Translations under genes and position numbers: made by a program
Notes under the pieces: model-generated
Database searches by the model: none
Told to the model about the DNA's origin: nothing
Seen by the model: only the letters and a program-made list of their open reading frames with translations
Source of the DNA: an uncultured Collinsella sp.
GTDB lineage: Bacteria; Actinomycetota; Coriobacteriia; Coriobacteriales; Coriobacteriaceae
Direction: 5' to 3'
Assembly: GCA_900550835.1 (NCBI GenBank)
Contig: URTP01000008.1
Span: 1 to 28,469 of the forward strand
Length of the DNA: 28,469 bases
In this document: in pieces, positions 14,747-21,062 of the stretch
How positions within the stretch are numbered: position 1 is the first letter of the stretch
Layout of the letters: each line of letters starts with the position of its first letter

Positions 14747-14774
14747 ATTATCCATAAATGCAACCAAATGTGAA
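14747..14774 (-). promoter_or_regulatory. Predicted promoter of the rubrerythrin gene
   Basis: On the minus strand TTCACA (14769-14774) and GATAAT (14747-14752) are 16 bp apart, each matching the consensus at five of six positions. They lie about 85 bp upstream of the start codon. AT-rich sequence just upstream (14788-14808) could hold an activator or peroxide-regulator site, but no clear operator was recognised. Confidence 0.5.
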
Positions 14775-14884
14775 GCCTATTAGGAATGATTTTTAATAAA
14801 AAATTTTAGGCATGTGAAGATGTTGATTGATTAACGATTGCCAGGCCGCTCGAGACCTCCGATGAGTACAATCGGTCGAGCAAA

Positions 14885-14900
14885 TGTTGACCTATCAACA
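14885..14900. promoter_or_regulatory. Palindrome just upstream of the alcohol dehydrogenase gene
   Basis: TGTTGA-CCTA-TCAACA is a 6-bp perfect inverted repeat immediately before the ribosome binding site. TACAAT at 14867-14872 is a possible -10 element, without a good -35. The palindrome is placed where an operator would block transcription, but its role is inferred from position only. Confidence 0.35.
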
Positions 14901-14918
14901 AATGAAGGAGTTTCCTTT

Positions 14919-16139
14919 ATGCATCTAGCCCGTCGTGCCTGGTGCCGAACATATCAGACGGTTTTTCGCATCGCATTGCCGATCCTGCCCTATACCGAGT
15001 CGCGCATTTTGGAGCATGCCGAGGACGTGCCCGCGGTGCTTCAAAAGCGCTCGATACAGCGGGTTCTTATCGTGACGGATCCCGGTATTGCCCGTCTGGG
15101 GCTCACGGCGCCGCTCGAGACGGCGCTCGCGTCCAAGGGAATTGGCGTTACGGTCTATGCCGAAACGCGTGCGAACCCCACGGTCTCAAACGTGGAGGAA
15201 GCGGCGTCCCTGTATCGCGAGAGCGCCTGTCAGGCCATTATCGGCTTTGGCGGCGGCTCGGCCATGGACTGTGCCAAGGGCGTGGGCGCACGCATCGCAC
15301 AGCCAAACAAGCCCATCAACAAGATGCGCGGCCTGCTGCGCGTTCATCGTCGCCTGCCGCTGCTCATCGCCGTTCCCACCACGGCAGGTACGGGTAGCGA
15401 GGTCACGCTCGCAGCGGTCATTACCGATGACGAGTCGCACTACAAGTACCCCATTAACGACTTTGTGCTTATCCCGCGCTTTGCGGTGCTCGACCCCGAG
15501 TTTACGCGCGGCCTGCCCGCCTCCATTACGGGGCAGACGGGCATGGATGCCCTGACGCATGCCGTCGAGGCCTTTATCGGCCGTAGCACCACGCCCTACA
15601 CGCGCAAGATGGCGCGCCAGGCGGTGCAGCTCATCCACGACAATTTGCTCGAGGCCTATGAGTATGGCGACGACATACGTGCGCGTCGCAATATGCTTTC
15701 GGCGGCGTATAAGGCGGGCGTTGCGTTTACCCGCTCCTATGTGGGATACGTTCACGCCATCGCGCACAGTCTGGGCGGCCGATACGGAATTCCGCACGGT
15801 TTGGCCAACGCGATCATCCTGCCGCACATGCTTCGCGCTTATGGTGACGCCGCCGCCCCCATGCTTGCCGATCTTGCTTGCATGGCAGGCATTGCGCCGG
15901 CTAACGCGCAGGACAGTCTTGCGGCCGAGGCATTTATCGATTGGGTCGATCGCATGAACGTTGCCCTGGGTATCCCCAAATATGTGACAGGCATTCGCCG
16001 CTCCGACATTCCCGAAATGGCGGCGCATGCCGACGCCGAGGCCAATCCGCTGTACCCCGTTCCGCTTTTAATGGGCCGCTTGGAGCTCGAGCGTATGTAC
16101 GAGGTCGTCGCGGGTGGTATGTTTGAGGACGAGAACTAG
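14919..16139 (+). CDS. Iron-containing alcohol dehydrogenase
   Basis: An NAD(P)-dependent dehydrogenase of 406 residues interconverting an alcohol and an aldehyde. The nucleotide-binding segment is AIIGFGGGSAMDCAKG, with PTTAGTGSEVT as the next family block. Metal ligands lie in GMDALTHAVEA and in the motif HAIAHSLGGRYGIPHGLANA. The start at 14919 follows AAGGAG with 8-nt spacing; an upstream in-frame ATG gives an extension unlike the family. The aldehyde dehydrogenase gene follows after 9 nt, so the two enzymes probably act in sequence. The substrate cannot be assigned. Confidence 0.93.
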   Translation: MHLARRAWCRTYQTVFRIALPILPYTESRILEHAEDVPAVLQKRSIQRVLIVTDPGIARLGLTAPLETALASKGIGVTVYAETRANPTVSNVEEAASLYRESACQAIIGFGGGSAMDCAKGVGARIAQPNKPINKMRGLLRVHRRLPLLIAVPTTAGTGSEVTLAAVITDDESHYKYPINDFVLIPRFAVLDPEFTRGLPASITGQTGMDALTHAVEAFIGRSTTPYTRKMARQAVQLIHDNLLEAYEYGDDIRARRNMLSAAYKAGVAFTRSYVGYVHAIAHSLGGRYGIPHGLANAIILPHMLRAYGDAAAPMLADLACMAGIAPANAQDSLAAEAFIDWVDRMNVALGIPKYVTGIRRSDIPEMAAHADAEANPLYPVPLLMGRLELERMYEVVAGGMFEDEN

Positions 16140-16148
16140 GAGGGTGCC

Positions 16149-17528
16149 ATGAACACCGAGGAAATTGCGCGCATCGTCGGCGATCAGCGCGCCTACTTTA
16201 AGACGCACGCCACGTTTGATGTCGATGCTCGACGTCGTGCGCTCGTGAGTTTACGCGATGCGTTACGGGCCCACGAGGCCGATATTGCCCATGCGCTCAA
16301 GACCGATTTGGGAAAGTCGCATGACGAGGCCTATATGTGCGAGATCGGCACCTCGCTTTCCGAGATTCGTCATCAGATTGCGCATGTGGCTCGATGGAGT
16401 CGTCCGCGCCTGCGCCCCTGCGACCTCGCCAATGCTATTAGCGTGTGCAAGACGCAAGCCGTGCCCTATGGCGTCACGCTCATCATGGCTCCATGGAACT
16501 ATCCGTTTTTGTTGACGCTCGAGCCGCTCGCCGGCGCGCTCGCTGCGGGTAACACCGTGGTCATCAAGCCGAGTGCCTATGCGCCGGCTTCGAGCGCGGT
16601 GCTCAAGCAAATCTGCGAAGAGACGTTTGATCCGCGCCTGGTGACGGTTATCGAGGGCGGGCGCGCCGAGAACGAAGCGCTGCTCGATGAGTGCTGGGAC
16701 AAGATCTTCTTTACCGGCAGCGTTCCGGTCGGCAAACTCGTCATGGAGCGGGCAAGTAAAAACCTGACGCCCGTGACGCTTGAGCTGGGCGGAAAGAGTC
16801 CCTGCATTGTGGATGCGACGGCAAACTTGAAGGTCGCGGCACGGCGCATCGCCTTTGGTAAATGGCTCAACGTGGGCCAGACCTGTGTAGCGCCCGACTA
16901 TCTGCTGGTCGACGTGCACGTGCACGATGAGCTGTTGGGCCTCATCAAGGAGGAGGTCCGCCGCATGTTTGGCGAGCATCCGCTCGACAACGAGGATTAC
17001 GGCCACATCGTCAACGCCAAGCATTTTGCGCGCGTGCGCGGGCTGATCGATCCCGACAAGGTTGTGCTGGGAGGCACGGCGCGCGAGTCGTCGCTCAAGA
17101 TTGAGCCGACGATCCTAGACGGCGTGTCCCCCGATGACGCCGTGATGCAGGAAGAAATCTTCGGTCCCATCTTGCCGGTGCTGACGTTTGAGAGCTTAGA
17201 CGAGGCCGAGACGTTTATTACGGATCGTCCGACACCGCTGGCCTTATATATCTTTAGCCAGGAGCGCGCAGTTCAGGAGCGCTTTGTGCGCCATGTGTCC
17301 TTTGGCGGCGGCTGCGTCAACGACACGATCATGCATCTGGCTACGAGCCATATGGGCTTTGGCGGCATGGGCGCGAGCGGTATGGGGCAGTACCATGGAC
17401 GCGAGAGCTTTGATACGTTTAGCCACAAGAAGAGCATCGTGAACAAGGCAACGTGGCTGGACGTGCCATTCCGCTATGCCCCGTATGCGAGCTGGAAGCG
17501 CAAGTTCGTGCGCATGTTCGTGCATTAG
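16149..17528 (+). CDS. Aldehyde dehydrogenase (class 3-like)
   Basis: Oxidises an aldehyde to its acid with NAD(P). The 459-residue length is that of the short class 3/fatty-aldehyde type. Asn117 lies in APWNYP, the general base Glu212 in LELGGK, and the nucleophile Cys246 in GQTC. GFGGMGASGMGQYHGRESFDTFSHKKS is the usual C-terminal family segment. AGGAGGGTGCC before the start overlaps the end of the alcohol dehydrogenase gene, indicating translational coupling. A strong hairpin follows the stop codon. Confidence 0.94.
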   Translation: MNTEEIARIVGDQRAYFKTHATFDVDARRRALVSLRDALRAHEADIAHALKTDLGKSHDEAYMCEIGTSLSEIRHQIAHVARWSRPRLRPCDLANAISVCKTQAVPYGVTLIMAPWNYPFLLTLEPLAGALAAGNTVVIKPSAYAPASSAVLKQICEETFDPRLVTVIEGGRAENEALLDECWDKIFFTGSVPVGKLVMERASKNLTPVTLELGGKSPCIVDATANLKVAARRIAFGKWLNVGQTCVAPDYLLVDVHVHDELLGLIKEEVRRMFGEHPLDNEDYGHIVNAKHFARVRGLIDPDKVVLGGTARESSLKIEPTILDGVSPDDAVMQEEIFGPILPVLTFESLDEAETFITDRPTPLALYIFSQERAVQERFVRHVSFGGGCVNDTIMHLATSHMGFGGMGASGMGQYHGRESFDTFSHKKSIVNKATWLDVPFRYAPYASWKRKFVRMFVH

Positions 17529-17529
17529 A

Positions 17530-17573
17530 AAATGGCAGGTAATACGAACAAGTGTTCCTATTACCTGCCATTT
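17530..17573. terminator. Strong hairpin after the aldehyde dehydrogenase gene
   Basis: AAATGGCAGGTAATA (17530-17544) and TATTACCTGCCATTT (17559-17573) form a 15-bp perfect stem. An inner GAACA/TGTTC stem almost fills the loop. It begins 2 nt after the stop codon. The 3' side has only TTTA, so termination may be inefficient; it could equally be an mRNA 3'-end stabiliser. Confidence 0.6.
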
Positions 17574-17631
17574 ACGTTAGACTACTACTATGGGGTACGG
17601 ATGGGCCAACTCCCTTTAGAAGGGAATTGGT

Positions 17632-17715
17632 ATGAACGTAAGCGATGTTATTTCGTTACTGACGTTGTTAATCGCGGCTATCGAACTCGGCCTGTTTATC
17701 GGCCGAATGAAATAG
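17632..17715 (+). CDS. 27-residue single-span membrane peptide, possible type I toxin
   Basis: The sequence MNVSDVISLLTLLIAAIELG is followed by LFIGRMK. It is one hydrophobic helix (about residues 6-24) with a basic tail, matching the shape of small holin-like or Fst-like toxins of Gram-positive bacteria. AGAAGGGA lies about 7 nt before the ATG. Downstream are two hairpins: one near 17712-17738 with the apex CGC-ATAA-GCG, and one near 17772-17798 (CCCG-CTGCAA-CGGG with flanking TGGCA/TGCCA). Beyond these is a minus-strand promoter pointing back at the gene. This layout suits a type I toxin-antitoxin locus with an antisense RNA. The function is inferred from form only. Confidence 0.5.
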   Translation: MNVSDVISLLTLLIAAIELGLFIGRMK

Positions 17716-17809
17716 CCGCCCCCGCATAAGCGAAGACGGCCACTTCTCACGATGTAAACGTGCACTGGAGTTGGCAAGACCCGCTGCAACGGGTGCCATC
17801 CGTGCCTCT

Positions 17810-17838
17810 ATCTTATCTGCAAGCGCTCTGTCTCGCAA
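17810..17838 (-). promoter_or_regulatory. Possible antisense RNA promoter facing the small peptide gene
   Basis: On the minus strand TTGCGA (17833-17838) and TAAGAT (17810-17815) are 17 bp apart, each four of six to consensus. Transcription would start near 17803 and run through the CCCG/CGGG hairpin toward the 3' end of the peptide gene. That is the arrangement expected for an antitoxin RNA. Confidence 0.35.
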
Positions 17839-17950
17839 GCGTTGCGGCAAATGGGTGAAAGGTGCGAGCGGGTGAAATTATGTCCGCACGGGCCCGTAAG
17901 CTTCTCAGTAAGGTTAAGTGCCGGTTTATTCGGTCGTTAGAGGAGTTGCC

Positions 17951-18277
17951 ATGTACGAGCCTTCACGTGTTCTTTTGTCGTTTCATATTGCAGGATTTCA
18001 GTATGCCGATGGCGTCTTGGTCTTGGGCGATCTTAAAGTGGGCGATAAGCTGGCGCTGCGTGCCGAACGTGATAATCCCCACGACCCCGAGGCGGTCGCG
18101 ATCTATTATGGCAAGACCAAGCTTGGCTATGTTCCGGGAGACGAGGTTGGCCCGCTGTCCTTGATGATGTATTACGGGCATGGGGACGTATTTGAAGCCC
18201 GTGTGCAGCAGGTTGCTCCCGAGCGCAGCCCGTGGCATCAGGTGCGCGTTGGACTCTATGTGGTGGATGCCCGCTAG
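17951..18277 (+). CDS. Stand-alone HIRAN-domain protein
   Basis: A 108-residue protein that is essentially only a HIRAN domain. The family pattern is visible as FHIAGFQYADG near the start, the GDKLALRAERDNPHDPEAVAIYY block, then KLGYVP. HIRAN domains are known for binding DNA ends or stalled forks, usually as parts of larger helicases and nucleases; a free domain would act as an adapter. The start at 17951 follows GAGGAG; an upstream start at 17918 is less supported. The small charged protein gene follows after 18 nt and is probably cotranscribed. Confidence 0.85.
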   Translation: MYEPSRVLLSFHIAGFQYADGVLVLGDLKVGDKLALRAERDNPHDPEAVAIYYGKTKLGYVPGDEVGPLSLMMYYGHGDVFEARVQQVAPERSPWHQVRVGLYVVDAR

Positions 18278-18295
18278 TCGGCAATGGAGGCGGTC

Positions 18296-18475
18296 ATGGT
18301 TGATGACGACGACCTGTTCGATCTGACAGACGATCCGTTTGAGTGGGATATGCTACTCGATGACGATGAGTTGGAGCAGGACCGGAAGAAGCGGCAGGAC
18401 AAGAACGCCCAGGGTGATGCGTCGAAAAAGAAAGACAAACGCCGCCGAGGTCCGTTCGGCGGGCTCTTTGGCTAA
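18296..18475 (+). CDS. Small charged protein of unknown function
   Basis: A 59-residue protein with an acidic first half (DDDDLFDLTDDPFEWDMLLD) and a strongly basic second half (KKKDKRRRGPFGGLFG). No family is recognised. GGAGG lies 5 nt before the start. The split charge suggests a protein- or nucleic-acid-binding tail. Its coupling to the HIRAN gene suggests the two work together. Confidence 0.65.
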   Translation: MVDDDDLFDLTDDPFEWDMLLDDDELEQDRKKRQDKNAQGDASKKKDKRRRGPFGGLFG

Positions 18476-18541
18476 CCGACGCGCCAAAGCGTCTGTATAC
18501 TAGGCACGTGTTAGACACGTTGCGAAATGAGGATACAGACG

Positions 18542-19087
18542 ATGATGTGGTTTACCGCCGACCTGCACTTGGGCGATACGAATATCTTGCACGACATGGA
18601 CCGGCCGTTTGGCTCGGTCGAGGAGATGAATCGCAAGGTCATCGATGCCATCAATGAGTGCGTGGCGACGGACGACCGTCTCTACATTTTGGGTGACTTT
18701 ACCTATCGTTTGCCCCTGGCGGAGGCAGTGCGCCTGCGCGAGCGTATCAAATGCCAGAACGTGGCGCTCATTCGTGGCAACCATGACGGCGATTGGGAAG
18801 ATCCGGACGCGCCGCACATTTGGGATGAGGTGCGCGATTACCTGGAGGTTGCCCCGGGCTATGCCAAGGGCCATCGTCTGGTGATGAGCCACTACCCCAT
18901 GCTCAGCTGGAATGGCAAGGCGCGCGGTGCCATCATGCTGCACGGACATATCCACAGCAGGGGAGACCGCGTCAACGCGCGCAACCGCGATCGCGAGCGC
19001 CCCATTTACCGCTACGATGTGGGCCTCGACGCCAACAACTACAAGCCCGTAAGCCGAGACCAGATCCTGAATTTCTTTGGCCTGTAG
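18542..19087 (+). CDS. Metallophosphoesterase family protein
   Basis: A 181-residue phosphoesterase with all the metal-binding motifs in order: FTADLHLGD (Asp7, His9), ILGDFTY, LIRGNHDGDW, VMSHYPM and LHGHIHSRG. It is the small, single-domain calcineurin-like type; the substrate is unknown. The start at 18542 follows GAGG with 9-nt spacing; the next codon is also ATG. TATACT at 18496-18501 is a possible -10 without a good -35, and ACGTGT-TAG-ACACGT (18506-18520) is a palindrome near the expected transcription start. A terminator follows the gene. Confidence 0.9.
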   Translation: MMWFTADLHLGDTNILHDMDRPFGSVEEMNRKVIDAINECVATDDRLYILGDFTYRLPLAEAVRLRERIKCQNVALIRGNHDGDWEDPDAPHIWDEVRDYLEVAPGYAKGHRLVMSHYPMLSWNGKARGAIMLHGHIHSRGDRVNARNRDRERPIYRYDVGLDANNYKPVSRDQILNFFGL

Positions 19088-19132
19088 CTCGCAAACCGCC
19101 ACGAAGGGGACAGGCATCTTTGTGGTGGTTCT

Positions 19133-19167
19133 GGCGCCGTTGCCATTATGGCAGCGGCGCCTTTTTT
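19133..19167 (+). terminator. Intrinsic terminator after the phosphoesterase gene
   Basis: GGCGCCGTTGCCA (19133-19145) pairs with TGGCAGCGGCGCC (19149-19161) with one G-T wobble and a 3-nt loop. TTTTTT follows (19162-19167). An earlier imperfect hairpin at about 19093-19130 (AACCGCCACGAAG with CTTTGTGGTGGTT) precedes it. Confidence 0.88.
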
Positions 19168-19225
19168 GTCCGCGCGGCGCGGTAGAGTGTAGACGGTTTA
19201 AATTTGCGTCCATCGAGGAGCTGCC

Positions 19226-20983
19226 ATGAACGAGATCAAGTGCCCGCATTGCGGCGAAGTGTTTAAGGTCGATGCGTCCGGCTATGCAGATATCGTCAAG
19301 CAAGTGCGCGATGCCGAGTTCTCGCGTGACCTGGATGAGCGCGTAGCGGCGGCTCGACGCGAGGGCGAGCAGGCGCTGGAGCTTGAGCGTTCGCGTTCGG
19401 CGTCTGCCCTGCAGGAGGCGGAGTCTCAACGCGATGCTCAGCTTGTCGAGCAGAAGAACGCCGCGGCCCAGGAGCTGGCACAAGAGGTTGCCAAGCGCGA
19501 TGCCGAGCTTGCCGAGCTGCGCGCCAAGCTCGAGGGCGCTGCCGCAGAGCGCGAGAGTGCAAGCCAGCGTGCGGCGGTTGAGGCCCGCGCCGATGCTCAA
19601 AAGGAGAATGCCGAACTGCAGCGCGAGATCGACAACCTGCGTGCGCAGTTGGGGCGCAAAGATGATGAAGCCAGGCTTGCCGAGGCAGCGGCACGCAATG
19701 CTGCTCAAAACGACCTGTCCGCACGTGATGCCCAGATTGCCGAGCTGCAAGCCAGGCTCGCCGCGGCGGACAAGGCCCAGGAGATGGCGCTTGCTGCTGC
19801 TGCGGCCGAGTCGCAGCGTGAGCTCGAGGCCGCTCGCAGCGAGGCCGAACGTACGCTTGCTGACTATCGCGCGAAGGTTCAGGAGAAGTTTTCCGTCGCA
19901 AAGGCTCAGTCCGAGCAGGAGGCCGAGGGTCTGCGTGCTCAGCTGCGCGAACAGGAGCTGACGGCCAAAATGAACCTATCGGAGGCGGTCGCCGCGGCGG
20001 AGCGTGAGCGTGACGAGGCCCGCGCCAAGCTCACGAGTGAGCTGGCGGTGCGCGATTCACGCGAGGAGCAGGCCAAGGCGGCACACGAGCTCGAACTTGC
20101 GCAGACCAAGCGCGCGAACGAGGAACTGATTCGCTACAAGGATGAAGAGATTGAGCGCCTTAAGGACATGAAGGTCCGCCTGTCCACCAAGATGGTGGGC
20201 GAGTCGCTCGAGCAGCACTGCGAGACCGAGTTTAACCGCCTGCGCATGACGGCGTTTCCCAACGCGTATTTCGAGAAGGATAACGATGCATCCGAGGGTA
20301 CCAAGGGCGACTTTATCTTCCGCGAGTGTGACGAGAGCGGCAACGAGATCATTTCGATCATGTTCGAGATGAAAAACGAGAACGACGAGACCGCGACCAA
20401 ACACAAGAACGAGGATTTCTTTAAGAAACTCGATCACGATCGCCGCCAGAAAGGCTGCGAGTACGCGGTGCTCTGCACGCTACTCGAGCCCGAGAGCGAG
20501 CTCTATAACGCAGGGATAGTCGACGTGAGTTACCGCTATGAGAAGATGTACGTGATCCGCCCGCAGTTCTTCATCCCCATGATTACGCTCCTTCGCAACG
20601 CCGCTATGGGTTCGCTTCGCTATAAGCAGGAGCTAGCGGAGTACAAACAGCAGAATATCGATGTCACGAACTTCGAAGCCAAGATGGAGAAGTTCAAGGA
20701 TGGCTTCTCGCGCAACTACAACCTGGCGAGCAAGCAATTCGAGTCGGCAATCAAGGAGATCGATGCCGCCATTAAGCAGCTCGAGAAGACCAAGGACGAC
20801 TTGCGCCGCAGCACCGAGAACCTACGCTTGGCCCACAACAAGGCCGATGAGCTTACCATTCGCAAGCTCACATGGGGCAACAAGACCATGAAGGCAGCGT
20901 TTGACGAGGCGCGCGAGGCTGCGCCAGAGACAAACGAGGAGCCAGCCGAGGCGGATTCGTATGAGGTCGAGGATGCCGAGTAA
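19226..20983 (+). CDS. DUF2130 domain protein with zinc-ribbon start and long coiled coil
   Basis: A 585-residue protein of unknown function. It begins with a zinc-ribbon half-motif, KCPHCGEVFKVD. Residues about 25-310 form a long Ala/Glu/Arg-rich coiled coil. The conserved DUF2130 region follows from about residue 320: GESLEQHCETEFNRLR, then GDFIFRECDESGNEI, then IMFEMKNEND, and KKLDHDRRQKGCEYAVLCTL. The Asp and Glu-x-Lys spacing resembles a restriction-endonuclease-like fold, which suggests DNA binding or cleavage by inference. The tail is a second helical region ending in an acidic stretch. The start is set by GAGGAG. It is a single gene, convergent with the helicase gene. Confidence 0.88.
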   Translation: MNEIKCPHCGEVFKVDASGYADIVKQVRDAEFSRDLDERVAAARREGEQALELERSRSASALQEAESQRDAQLVEQKNAAAQELAQEVAKRDAELAELRAKLEGAAAERESASQRAAVEARADAQKENAELQREIDNLRAQLGRKDDEARLAEAAARNAAQNDLSARDAQIAELQARLAAADKAQEMALAAAAAESQRELEAARSEAERTLADYRAKVQEKFSVAKAQSEQEAEGLRAQLREQELTAKMNLSEAVAAAERERDEARAKLTSELAVRDSREEQAKAAHELELAQTKRANEELIRYKDEEIERLKDMKVRLSTKMVGESLEQHCETEFNRLRMTAFPNAYFEKDNDASEGTKGDFIFRECDESGNEIISIMFEMKNENDETATKHKNEDFFKKLDHDRRQKGCEYAVLCTLLEPESELYNAGIVDVSYRYEKMYVIRPQFFIPMITLLRNAAMGSLRYKQELAEYKQQNIDVTNFEAKMEKFKDGFSRNYNLASKQFESAIKEIDAAIKQLEKTKDDLRRSTENLRLAHNKADELTIRKLTWGNKTMKAAFDEAREAAPETNEEPAEADSYEVEDAE

Positions 20984-21003
20984 GGCATAGCGGATAGTGA
21001 AAA

Positions 21004-21041
21004 AGCGGGGCTGCTGGCGATGTTGCCAACAGCCCCGCTTC
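21004..21041. terminator. Bidirectional terminator between convergent genes
   Basis: AAGCGGGGCTG (21004-21014) pairs with CAGCCCCGCTT (21031-21041), and the inner TGGC/GCCA extends the stem. The minus strand reads into TTTTTC and the plus strand into TCGTTTCG. It can end transcripts of both the DUF2130 gene and the helicase gene, which stops at 21063. Confidence 0.85.
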
Positions 21042-21062
21042 GTTTCGTCCCAATATGCTTGG

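Noticed and set aside
17532..17729. 65-codon plus-strand frame beginning inside a hairpin
   Set aside because: It has no ribosome binding site and its first codons simply read through the 17530-17573 stem. The 27-codon frame at 17632 in another phase has a ribosome binding site and a membrane-helix product.
17590..17850. tRNA or other structured RNA gene
   Set aside because: Several small hairpins are present, but no cloverleaf, T-loop sequence or CCA end could be found.
18500..19750. Minus-strand open frame of 416 codons
   Set aside because: Spans the phosphoesterase gene, a clear terminator and the start of the DUF2130 gene, so it is a chance frame.
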